Made by a program: the position numbers and the translations under genes
Source: UBA6265 sp964526965
GTDB lineage: Bacteria > Chloroflexota > Chloroflexia > Thermomicrobiales > UBA6265
Direction: 5' to 3'
Assembly: GCA_964526965.1 (NCBI GenBank)
Contig: CAZGML010000002.1
Location: forward strand, 62,001 to 126,000
Length of the DNA stretch: 64,000 bases
The notes under the pieces: generated by a model
What the model saw: only the letters and a program-made list of their open reading frames with translations
What the model was told of the DNA's origin: nothing
Database searches by the model: none
Shown here: piece after piece, positions 26,038 to 34,173 of the stretch
Layout: each line of letters opens with the position of its first letter
Position numbering within the stretch: the first letter of the stretch is position 1

Positions 26038-26997
26038 TTACGGGTTGAAGCGTAAGCCAGTGTGCTGGTAACCACTGCCGTTGTTCGGCAGATCGTACCC
26101 GCTAATGGCGAGGCTGCCCGAGAACGGTACAGAAACGCGGTTCCAGTTGCCGCCATCCGACGTCTGCCAAACGGCGATGTGCACGTGTGGAGTACTGGCG
26201 TAGCCAGCTTCTCCCGGACCGGAGATGTACCCGAGCGGTTGACCCTGGGAAAGGAAGTCTCCCTCGCCAATAGAGCTATCGAACACGACATGGAACAGCG
26301 CCACTGAATAGCCGTTGCCCATATCGATACTGATGCCACCGCTGGATGGATCAAGCCAGCGCACGGTACCGGTGACCGGTGAGTAAACTGTGGCTCCGGC
26401 AGTGTTGCCGGTTGTGCTCACGAGATCGAGTGAATCGCGGTACTGCCAGAGATCGGAGTTGTTCTGATGGCTACTTCCGTTGTAGCCCTGCAGAATCTCC
26501 CACTCTCCGCCGGCCACCGGCCAAACAATGCCTCCGCCCGGTTCCGGCGCAGGTGCAGCGGGCTCTTCGGTTGGTTGAGGCTCCGGTTCCGGAGCAGGCG
26601 CTACGGGCTCTTCCGTCGGCTGTGGCTCCGGTTCGGGCTCAGGAGCTACTGGCACCTCTGTAGGTACGGGATCGGGCACCGTCGGGGCCACGGGCTCTGC
26701 CGGTGGAGCTGCACTCTCGCCATCCTGGAACGAGAGGTAATCCATATATACCCAGCCGATGTAATCACTATAGAAAACCGAAATAAACCCGTTACTCGTT
26801 TCGCCGTGGATTTCGACCACATCACCGGCGTGAAGTTCGCCAATGATCGGCTTGTCCGTCGATGGCTCGGAGCGAACGAAAACCTGCTCGGTTGCAACTG
26901 CGGTTTCACCGACAGTCTGGGCTGAAGCAGGCAGGGAAGCCACCGTGAACAGGCCAAGAAATACCAGGCCCAGGCGCAAGGCGCGAAGACGATACAT
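26038..26997 (-). CDS. Secreted SH3b plus M23-like peptidase, altered first zinc ligand
   Basis: 319 residues with a signal peptide to about 27. An SH3b domain at 30-92 (EQVFVRSEPSTDKPIIGEL, GWVYMDYL) should hold the cell wall. A Pro/Glu linker contains PEPEPQPTEEPVAPA twice. The M23/LytM-like domain is at 157-319. The second part of the zinc site is intact (LFH at His236, PHVH at 271-273), but the canonical HxxxD motif reads RDSLD at 187-191, with Arg for His. His177 in SSHQN may substitute, or the enzyme is inactive. GGAGGG precedes ATG 26997. It shares upstream elements with the NlpC gene at 32.5 kb. Confidence 0.88.
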   Translation of the reverse strand: MYRLRALRLGLVFLGLFTVASLPASAQTVGETAVATEQVFVRSEPSTDKPIIGELHAGDVVEIHGETSNGFISVFYSDYIGWVYMDYLSFQDGESAAPPAEPVAPTVPDPVPTEVPVAPEPEPEPQPTEEPVAPAPEPEPQPTEEPAAPAPEPGGGIVWPVAGGEWEILQGYNGSSHQNNSDLWQYRDSLDLVSTTGNTAGATVYSPVTGTVRWLDPSSGGISIDMGNGYSVALFHVVFDSSIGEGDFLSQGQPLGYISGPGEAGYASTPHVHIAVWQTSDGGNWNRVSVPFSGSLAISGYDLPNNGSGYQHTGLRFNP

Positions 26998-27456
26998 GAA
27001 CAAATTCCCTCCAAAGTGCGGGATAGCTGAAGTGTGCAAGCACACGGGAGCCACCCGGGAGTATTTACCGCCTGCATTTGCGGGGACAGGCGGAATGAGA
27101 CGAAATAAATCCTGCGCGAGCCAATTCCATCCAGCCATGAATTGATAGGATCGCCCGTTCAGTATCGTCATGCTGGTGAGAGGGCGTCCAGATGTACGAA
27201 CGGGATTTATTGTTGGCTGGTCATTTACTCAAGAAGTGACAGAGTTATCGGGTTCCCATACTATTGAAGGACGAGAAAGTGGTTGCCTCGGGTGACGATT
27301 ATGCAGATGGCACCCCAGACCAGGGTGCCCATTTCCTCTGCCTAAACAATGAAGATTTGGATCTGGAATCTATCTGATCCATTCGTATCCATTCGGCCTC
27401 AACGTCATTGTTGGGAATGATCGGGATTCGGATGGGTCAGTAAAGTGTATGGAACG
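26998..27456 (-). promoter_or_regulatory. Long structured leader of SH3b-M23 gene
   Basis: No gene seen. The minus-strand leader holds a 7-bp stem (27069-27075 with 27087-27093) and GTGTGC-AA-GCACAC (27032-27045). Three blocks recur upstream of the NlpC gene at 32566-33555: a 15-base identity (27190-27204), CGCCCGTTCA (27152-27161) and CCTGCGC plus AGCCAAT (27111-27125). A common regulator or a structured RNA is possible. The part next to 27457 also has to hold the MFS promoter, which I could not place. Confidence 0.4.
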
Positions 27457-28719
27457 ATGAGCGAGAATTCAGAGTTAAACACCAAACAGCCCTTTGCTGG
27501 CTGGAGGATGCTGGTTATCGCGGCGCTCGCGATCTTCTTTACCGGGCCAGCCCAAACATATGGAATCTCGGTTTTCGTTCAACCAATGTCAGAGGCACTG
27601 GATATCTCCCAGTCTCTCTTCTCAACGTTGTATTCCCTCGGTACGTTGGTGAGCGCAATCGTGCTGATGCTTGTCGGCCGGGTGCTGGATCGCATCGGCA
27701 GCCGGAAGGTGATGGCAGCAGCTGCGCTCGCCATGGGTGCCGCACTCTTCTTGCTCAGCATGGTGAATGCGGTGGTGCCACTCTTCCTCGGGTTCGCATT
27801 GCTTCGCTCGTCTGGCCAGGGCGTTCTCTCCCTGGGTGCTCGTACCCTCGTGCCGATGTGGTTCCACTCCCGGGCGGGCCGGGCGTTTAGTGTTGTTACC
27901 CTGGCCGCGATGGGTAGTCAGGCGGCGATCCCGATATTCAGCAACTTCCTGGTAGAGTCGTTCGGCTGGCGAGAAGCGTTCCGCATTAATGCGTTTATTA
28001 TCTGGCTCGTTATTTTTCCGATCATCTGGTTCCTCGTGCGTGATCGTCCAGAAGATCTTGGCCAGTATCCGGATGGCATAAAACCGGAGGTCGTTGAAGG
28101 GCAGGATCCACCATCGTCCACTGGTCTCAGCCTGAAAGAGGCCTCAAGAACGTTCACGTTCTGGGCACTGCTTGGCGCATCGCTGGTTCCATCGTTGGTC
28201 GTAACAGGGCTTGCCTTTAATCAGGTGACGATCCTGACGGAACGAGGTCTCCCCAATTCGCTCGCCGCGAGTTCTTTCGCATTCGAGGCGGCAGTAGCAT
28301 TGCCCGTAGCAGCACTGGCTGGCTGGATGTCTGACCGTTTCCCGGTGAGCCGGGTCCTCGTGCTTGGACAGGTACTGATGCTGGCCGCGATGGGGGTCCT
28401 GCTAATTGCTGATAACACGCTCACTGTAATGCTCTACGCTGCGCTGCGTGGTGCTTCCGGCGGGATGTGGATGGTGGGCGCCGATACCGCCTGGCCTAGT
28501 TACTTTGGTCGCAAGCACCTGGGCAGTATTCGCAGCGTGGGTGTGGCTGTTGGTGTTGCTGGTGCGGCTATTGGACCAATCCCGTTTGGCATATCGTTCG
28601 ACTTGCTGGGTGGCTATAACGCCGCGATTCTTGCGTTGGCACCGTTGCCACTCCTGGCGGGGTTGGCTGTATCCCGTTCCCGACCAATGGTTCCTTCGAA
28701 CCAGTCAACGGATTCCTGA
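27457..28719 (+). CDS. MFS transporter, 12 TM
   Basis: About 420 residues with twelve hydrophobic helices and the MFS motif A GRVLDRIGSRK after helix 2. The N-terminal phrase AIFFTGPAQTYGISVFV and the overall look suggest the monocarboxylate/oxalate-formate or NarK-like branch; substrate is unknown. ATG at 27457 is preferred, with GGA just upstream; GTG at 27445 is an alternative in frame. The MNN1-like glycosyltransferase gene begins 11 bases after its stop, so they may be transcribed together. Confidence 0.85.
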   Translation: MSENSELNTKQPFAGWRMLVIAALAIFFTGPAQTYGISVFVQPMSEALDISQSLFSTLYSLGTLVSAIVLMLVGRVLDRIGSRKVMAAAALAMGAALFLLSMVNAVVPLFLGFALLRSSGQGVLSLGARTLVPMWFHSRAGRAFSVVTLAAMGSQAAIPIFSNFLVESFGWREAFRINAFIIWLVIFPIIWFLVRDRPEDLGQYPDGIKPEVVEGQDPPSSTGLSLKEASRTFTFWALLGASLVPSLVVTGLAFNQVTILTERGLPNSLAASSFAFEAAVALPVAALAGWMSDRFPVSRVLVLGQVLMLAAMGVLLIADNTLTVMLYAALRGASGGMWMVGADTAWPSYFGRKHLGSIRSVGVAVGVAGAAIGPIPFGISFDLLGGYNAAILALAPLPLLAGLAVSRSRPMVPSNQSTDS

Positions 28720-28730
28720 CGAGTAACGAC

Positions 28731-29954
28731 ATGAGACGAGATCTTCCAACCGAGACTGCGCTAAAGGAACTCCACGCCCGTCGAGATGCTGCCCTGGCGC
28801 GTATTTCCGGGCGCAATCTACCCCGATCAGAAGGAGCCGGCATCGTGATGGTTGCAGGTGGATTGCGCCATTTCGCAAGCGCGTGGGTGAATATCTGCTG
28901 GTTGCAGGACGTCGTCCAAACGCAGCTGCCGTTTCAGGTTTGGCATCTCGGTGATACCGAACTCAATCAAACAATGAAAGAACTGTTGCGCTCGCGTGAT
29001 GTTCAGTTGATCGATGCGTTCGCGGTCCGGGAGCGGCATCCGGTTCGTACTCTGGGCGGCTGGGAGTGCAAGCCATACGCGTTGCTGCACTGCGGCTTTC
29101 GTCACGCGATCCTGCTCGATGCCGATGCAATGCCGCTCGTGGATCCGGCCGAGTGGCTCGAGTGGCCAGAGTATGGCGAGACAGGTGTCATCCTGTGGCC
29201 GGATAATCAGTCCCATCTTCCTGAATCTCCGGTGTGGCGTCTCTTTGACGTGCCATACAGGGAGGAACTGGAGATTGAAAGTGGGCAACTCGTGGTCGAT
29301 ACGCAGCGGTGCTGGCGCGCCCTCAACCTCGCCATGCATTACTGCGAGTGGAGCGATATTTACTTCCAGTACGTGTACGGCGATAAAGAAGCGTTTCATT
29401 TCGCCTGGCGGTTTCTGGAGCAGCCGTACTCCATCCCGGAGGGGCGGCCGGATATCGTGTACTGCGAGCGAGATACGCCGTTTGGCCGGCGCAGAATGAC
29501 GCTCGCCCTGGAGCAGAACAGCTTTGATGGCACCCCGGTGGTGCAGCATCGAACTGGTGGCAAGTGGGCAGCTTTTGGTGAGAACCCTATCGGAAGTCGG
29601 TCGGACATCGACGCCTTCGCCCAGCGTGCGTTGCAACACCTGCGGGAGAAGTGGGACGGTCGCCTTTCAGCCCCAGCCCAATCACAGGTGAATTTCAACC
29701 CCGCTTCTCTCTGTGCTCCAGTGCGCGCTCGACTCACGGAACTGGGTCACGAGGAGCACATTCTTACCCTGAATCCGGATGGTTCTGTTACGGGTACCGA
29801 TTCGCCCATCGACTCATGGCACCTGGATGTTTCCGGCACCCTCTCGTTGTGTATGCACGGGGCGCAGAGCCACTGGCTCCGGCTGAGCGACGGCATTTGG
29901 TGTGGCGAGAAAATGGTCTGGGAGAAGTCCCGAACCATCCTCGAAGCCCTTTAG
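28731..29954 (+). CDS. MNN1-like (GT71-type) glycosyltransferase
   Basis: 407 residues. The core GWECKPYALLHCGFRHAILLDADAMPLVDP has the layout of alpha-mannosyltransferases of the MNN1/GT71 family: a KxYAL helix, a hydrophobic strand and the DxD metal-sugar-nucleotide motif (DAD). DSGQ-like IESGQLVVDTQRCW and GDKEAFHFAWRFL follow as in that family. The C-terminal 90 residues have a separate beta-rich region. No signal peptide or membrane helix is seen, so it is probably cytoplasmic. GT71 is best known in fungi, with scattered bacterial members. Donor and acceptor are unknown. Confidence 0.75.
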   Translation: MRRDLPTETALKELHARRDAALARISGRNLPRSEGAGIVMVAGGLRHFASAWVNICWLQDVVQTQLPFQVWHLGDTELNQTMKELLRSRDVQLIDAFAVRERHPVRTLGGWECKPYALLHCGFRHAILLDADAMPLVDPAEWLEWPEYGETGVILWPDNQSHLPESPVWRLFDVPYREELEIESGQLVVDTQRCWRALNLAMHYCEWSDIYFQYVYGDKEAFHFAWRFLEQPYSIPEGRPDIVYCERDTPFGRRRMTLALEQNSFDGTPVVQHRTGGKWAAFGENPIGSRSDIDAFAQRALQHLREKWDGRLSAPAQSQVNFNPASLCAPVRARLTELGHEEHILTLNPDGSVTGTDSPIDSWHLDVSGTLSLCMHGAQSHWLRLSDGIWCGEKMVWEKSRTILEAL

Positions 29955-30215
29955 CAGGGCCTCCCAGGCCGGGACGTGCGGCGAGATTCGATCTTGTCGG
30001 TAGTGGACATGTTCCCTGATTGCGGGTAAAGTTTGTGACTGTGGTCGGTGAAAACCATCACAATTCCATTGCATAAACAAGTTGTATTAAATGAGAAAAG
30101 CGACTGGCGCGATACAAATGCGCCTGGCGCCAAGTAGGTTGAGGAAAAAAATGACATTGTAGGGAGCCGGGAGGACTGGATCGGCAACATCCGCGGGGAC
30201 TTTCTTTCCGGGCTG

Positions 30216-31625
30216 GTGGTCGCACTGGCGCTTATCCCGGAGGCGATCGCATTCTCCATCATCGCCGGAGTGGATCCCAAGGTCGGCCTGTACGCATCGT
30301 TCACGATTGCCGTGGTTATCGCGTTTGCCGGCGGCCGGCCTGGCATGATCTCGGCTGCCACTGGCGCCATGGCGCTGCTCGTTGTCGATCTCGTTAAGGA
30401 TCACGGTCTCGAGTATCTCCTTGCCGCCACAGTGCTCACCGGTATCATCCAGGTTCTGCTTGGGTTCGCAAAGGTCGCGAGACACATGCGGTTTGTGTCG
30501 ACCTCGGTCATGACCGGCTTCGTGAACGCACTTGCTATCCTCATTTTCCTCTCCCAGGTTCCTGAACTCGTCGAAGTTACGTGGATTACCTATCCGATGG
30601 TGGCGGCCGGGCTGATTATTATTTACGGATTCCCGCTTCTCACCAGGGCTGTTCCGTCCCCACTTGTGGCCATCCTGCTGCTCACAGGCGTTGCAGTCGG
30701 GTTCGACCTGGACGTGCGAATGGTTGGCGACATGGGAGAACTGCCGAACTCGCTGCCCACCTTCCTGCTACCGGATATCCCGCTGAACCTTGAAACACTT
30801 ATGATCCTGCTGCCCTATGCGATTCCGCTCGCGATTGTCGGTCTTCTCGAATCGCTGATGACGGCAACACTGATTGACGACATCACGGATACACCAAGTA
30901 ACAAGAACCGGGAAACTTCCGGCCAGGGGATCGCCAACATCGTCACCGGATTCTTCGGTGGTATGGCTGGCTGCGCCATGATCGGCCAGTCGGTCATCAA
31001 CGTGCGTTCTGGTGGTCGAGGCCGCCTCTCCACATTCATTGCTGGTGTTGTGCTGCTGATTCTCGTTGTTGGTTTGGGAGATTGGGTTGGCCGCATCCCG
31101 ATGCCGGCACTCGTTGCTGTGATGATCATGGTCTCGATCGGTACGTTTAGCTGGCGGTCGCTTTTAAACCTGCGCACATACCCGCGTACTTCCAGCGTGG
31201 TAATGCTCTCTACCGTTGCGGTGGTTGTGGCCACGGATAACCTCGCCTACGGTGTGTTGGTGGGCGTGCTGTTGAGCGGTATCTTCTTCGCCTGGAAGAT
31301 CAGCCAGTTGTTCCGTGTCACCTCTGAAATTACGCCAGATGGTCGTACGCGCAAGTACACCGTCACCGGGCAGGTCTTCTTCGCCTCAGCGGATTCGTTT
31401 GCCGACGCGTTCGACTTCTCCGAGGCACTGGAGTCGGTAACAATCGATGTCTCGCGCGCTCACTTCTGGGATATCTCCGCGGTGGAAGCGCTGGATAAGG
31501 TCGTGCTCAAGTTCCGACGTGACGCCACTGAAATCGATATCGTTGGCCTCAGCGAGGCCAATGCCACGATGGTGGGCCGCTATGGCAACGAATCGGCGAT
31601 AATGGACCTGAGACCAACCGATTAA
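30216..31625 (+). CDS. SulP family anion transporter with STAS domain
   Basis: Membrane protein of the SulP family (sulfate, bicarbonate or other anion), with about ten to twelve helices followed by a C-terminal STAS domain (VTGQVFFASADSFADAF, VTIDVSRAHFWDISAVEALDK). ALIPEAIAFSIIAGVDPKVGLYAS and GGRPGMISAATGAMALL are strong family motifs. GTG 30216 cuts into the first helix; the conserved upstream phrase WIGNIRGDFLSGL is in frame back to 30138, where no ATG, GTG or TTG exists. ATT at 30156 has GAGGA 10 bases upstream and may be the true start. The UspA gene follows after 20 bases. Confidence 0.88.
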   Translation: MVALALIPEAIAFSIIAGVDPKVGLYASFTIAVVIAFAGGRPGMISAATGAMALLVVDLVKDHGLEYLLAATVLTGIIQVLLGFAKVARHMRFVSTSVMTGFVNALAILIFLSQVPELVEVTWITYPMVAAGLIIIYGFPLLTRAVPSPLVAILLLTGVAVGFDLDVRMVGDMGELPNSLPTFLLPDIPLNLETLMILLPYAIPLAIVGLLESLMTATLIDDITDTPSNKNRETSGQGIANIVTGFFGGMAGCAMIGQSVINVRSGGRGRLSTFIAGVVLLILVVGLGDWVGRIPMPALVAVMIMVSIGTFSWRSLLNLRTYPRTSSVVMLSTVAVVVATDNLAYGVLVGVLLSGIFFAWKISQLFRVTSEITPDGRTRKYTVTGQVFFASADSFADAFDFSEALESVTIDVSRAHFWDISAVEALDKVVLKFRRDATEIDIVGLSEANATMVGRYGNESAIMDLRPTD

Positions 31626-31645
31626 TCGCGCAAGAGAGGTCCACC

Positions 31646-32494
31646 ATGAAGATATACGCCTACGTTGATCGATCCCCGTTCGCTGAATCCGTATGGAAAC
31701 ACGCTGCCTGGGTATCGAAGCAGCTGGATTTTCCCGTCGAAATTGTCCACGTGCTCGATCAACCGACGACTACAACCCGCGACTATAGTGGCTACCTCTG
31801 GTTGGATAATCCGCAATCAGCAATGGAAGAGCGCGTGCGACTCGACCAGCTTCAGAACCAGGTGCTTGTAAGCGAGGGGCGCCAGCTCCTGGATTCCATT
31901 GCCGACTCCGTGCGAGCGGAAGGTGTTTCCCAGGTATCACAGCGCCTCTACCAGGGTACGTTGCTGGATCACCTGAAAGAATATGCAAACGAGAACCTGG
32001 TAGCCGTTATCGGCAAGCGCGGTGAGGGTGCGAATCAGGATTCACAGCATCTCGGCCGCAACGTGGAGCGACTCGTGCGCAGTGCGCATCGTCCGATTCT
32101 GATGGTTGGCCCGGAGTTCGCACCAGTGGAGCGGGCAACCATTGCATGGGACGGCGGCAAGAGCGCTGGCAAGGCTGTCAATCTTCTCGCGTCCCGGCCA
32201 CTCTTGCATGGAATTCCTACCACGCTTCTGTACGTCACCGAGGACGCATCGTCCCGGCGTCCACCTTCGCTCACGGATGCCCTGGAGCACCTCAACGCAT
32301 CTGGAATGGAAGTTTCCATTTCGGGCCGCTCCGGCGAGGTTGTGGATGAAATCCTTAAATCCGTTGAGGAGGAAGACTCCCAACTGCTCGTGATGGGCGC
32401 GTACGGGCACTCGCGCATCCGCCAACTGGTTATCGGGAGTACGACCACGGAAATCCTGATGCGATCCGAGACGTCGGTACTCGTATTCCACTAG
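31646..32494 (+). CDS. Tandem universal stress protein (UspA)
   Basis: 282 residues with two Usp domains (about 1-140 and 147-282). The second keeps the ATP-binding loop G-x2-G-x9-G-S/T as GAYGHSRIRQLVIGST. The first has a looser version, GKRGEGANQDSQHLGRN, so ATP binding may be limited to one half. Co-expression with SulP (20-base gap) is a recurrent arrangement and suggests a role in regulating or supporting the transporter during stress (inference). A strong terminator follows. Confidence 0.93.
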   Translation: MKIYAYVDRSPFAESVWKHAAWVSKQLDFPVEIVHVLDQPTTTTRDYSGYLWLDNPQSAMEERVRLDQLQNQVLVSEGRQLLDSIADSVRAEGVSQVSQRLYQGTLLDHLKEYANENLVAVIGKRGEGANQDSQHLGRNVERLVRSAHRPILMVGPEFAPVERATIAWDGGKSAGKAVNLLASRPLLHGIPTTLLYVTEDASSRRPPSLTDALEHLNASGMEVSISGRSGEVVDEILKSVEEEDSQLLVMGAYGHSRIRQLVIGSTTTEILMRSETSVLVFH

Positions 32495-32508
32495 CGTGCA
32501 TTAAGAAT

Positions 32509-32542
32509 GAAAGCCGGGATCAAATGTTTGATCCCGGCTTTC
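32509..32542. terminator. Bidirectional intrinsic terminator
   Basis: Perfect 16-base arms GAAAGCCGGGATCAAA and its complement with only TG between them (loop opens further), between the convergent uspA and NlpC genes. Confidence 0.85.
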
Positions 32543-32565
32543 CTGTGTATTGATAGAGGACAGGT

Positions 32566-33555
32566 CTACAGGCGCTTTGCGCTGTGGTAGTGACTGCTGT
32601 AGTAGCCGCTGTACAGACTGCTGATCACAACACCCGTACCCGGATTCTCCGCGTGGATCATCTGTCCATCGCCGATATAGATCCCGACGTGGCTGATGTA
32701 GCCACCGCCGCCGGTACCGGTGAAGAAAATGAGGTCTCCTGGCTGCCACTCGCCCCAGGCGACGGATGTACCGTGACCGGCCTGGATATCCGTGCTGTGC
32801 GTGATGTCGTACCCAAGCACATTCTGCACGACGTACTGGGTGAAGCCGCTGCAATCAAAACCGTCTGGCGTGTTGCCGGCCCACACGTACGGATAGCCGT
32901 GAAACTGCATCGCGAAATCGACCATCTGCTGGCCAGGTGTTGGTGGCACTGGCTCAGGTTCCGGTTGCGGTTCGGGCTCCGGCTCTGGTGTCGGCGCTGC
33001 GGGCTCCTCGAGGCCGAGGAAGTCCGTATGAACCCAGCCGAAGCCGTAGTCAGAATCGACCTGGGCGAACGCGCCGCTCGTGGCACCGGTGTGATACACG
33101 CTTGTGCCGGCCGGGATTTCGGTAATGATGCCGTCGTTTACCGAGGCACCGCTACGGAGATTCACAGTATCGAGCGTGTACAGCCAGCCATCTGCGCCCC
33201 AGCTGATATTGGATTCAGACGTCGAAGATGTCGTCGACTCGGCGGCCGGTTCCTCGGCTGGGAGGCCAAGATAGTCGCTGTAAACATAGCCAACCCAATC
33301 GCCGTACCACACCTCAGCGAAACCGTTCTCGTAATACCCGGTGGTGGAGACCCAATCACCCTCAAACAGTTCACCGATGATCGCATCTGACGTAGACGGG
33401 CCGGAGCGAACGTAAACCTGCTCGGTAGCCATCACCCTGGATTCTTCTGCAGCCACAGTAGGCGCAGGAGCCAGGGGTACCAACATCGCTGCCACCAGGG
33501 CAGCAGCAAAGAGCGCACTAAAAGTAATGCGCGTCCGCAAACGGAGCGTATGCAT
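32566..33555 (-). CDS. Secreted NlpC/P60 peptidoglycan hydrolase with two SH3b domains
   Basis: 329 residues with a signal peptide to about 36. The first SH3b is at 38-98 (EQVYVRSGPSTSDAIIGEL) and the second at 120-183 (VNLRSGASVNDGIITEI, GFGWVHTDFL). A Pro/Glu linker (PEPEPEPQPEPEP) leads to the NlpC/P60 domain at 207-329 with the intact triad Cys235 (FDCSGF), His289 (SHVGIY) and His301. It should cut peptide stems of peptidoglycan outside the cell. GGGAGGG lies 8 bases before ATG 33555. Its architecture and leader resemble the M23 gene at 26 kb, but here the active site is complete. Confidence 0.95.
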   Translation of the reverse strand: MHTLRLRTRITFSALFAAALVAAMLVPLAPAPTVAAEESRVMATEQVYVRSGPSTSDAIIGELFEGDWVSTTGYYENGFAEVWYGDWVGYVYSDYLGLPAEEPAAESTTSSTSESNISWGADGWLYTLDTVNLRSGASVNDGIITEIPAGTSVYHTGATSGAFAQVDSDYGFGWVHTDFLGLEEPAAPTPEPEPEPQPEPEPVPPTPGQQMVDFAMQFHGYPYVWAGNTPDGFDCSGFTQYVVQNVLGYDITHSTDIQAGHGTSVAWGEWQPGDLIFFTGTGGGGYISHVGIYIGDGQMIHAENPGTGVVISSLYSGYYSSHYHSAKRL

Positions 33556-34144
33556 GCGGGTTCCCTCCCCATGAGTTTTCCGGCTCACTGTCGTATCCCG
33601 AGCCGGTAGCTCGGTTCGAACAGGCGCCGGTATGGCAGAGCACATCGATATGCGGGCGATGTGGCCTGCGCTAGTAGCCAATGCGATGTGCGGCGTAGCG
33701 GGTGAACCATCCTCCACCCGGCGCCTTGTGCACTTCGCACGTTCAGGATTGTCACAGTTCGTTCACATCGCTGGCGAGATGTACGAACGGGTAATACTCG
33801 CAGCACCTCTGAATTGCTCGTATGTACGCTCTTTACACACGTGTTCACCAATATGACGATCTGGGCATAACGATGCTGCCTGTGCCTCACAGTCCACGAT
33901 TACTGCCAATTCGGGCGAAGCCACCGAGCCGGTGTTTTTGGCGTGAGGGTATAGAGCCTGCACGATTTTTTATTGGTTGTCTGCGTTTATGGTTGACTTG
34001 GGTATTGAACATGTTATAAAGGAGTACAAAGCTTACTTCAGTCAACAAAATACGACGCTGCATGATAACTGGTTGCGCGTCTTTTCAGGCGTGGGATGTC
34101 ATAAGAGGCCGAGATAATACAAGCTCACAGGGGAGACAGGCGGA
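33556..34144. other. 589-bp divergent intergenic region
   Basis: No credible gene. The left part is the leader of the NlpC gene (minus strand) and holds the three blocks shared with the M23 leader: 33777-33791, 33736-33745 and 33665-33682. CGTTCACATC and GATGTACGAACG (33760-33789) form a near-perfect inverted repeat around the first. The right part has the promoter of the LPSTG protein. Confidence 0.5.
33993..34020 (+). promoter_or_regulatory. Sigma-70 promoter of LPSTG surface protein gene
   Basis: TTGACT (33993-33998), 16-base spacer, TATAAA (34015-34020). Transcription would begin near 34027, giving a leader of about 118 bases before the ATG at 34145. Confidence 0.55.
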
Positions 34145-34173
34145 ATGAGACTTGGTTCACGCGGATTATTGGA

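Noticed and set aside
26998..27170. ydaO (c-di-AMP) riboswitch before the M23 gene
   Set aside because: A TCAGCTA segment recalls the 3' end of the motif, but the conserved GGGGAACC-type core is not seen; kept only as a test to run.
33632..34019. Short open frames in the 33.6-34.0 kb intergenic region
   Set aside because: No ribosome-binding sites or protein-like composition; the region is better explained as leader and promoter DNA.
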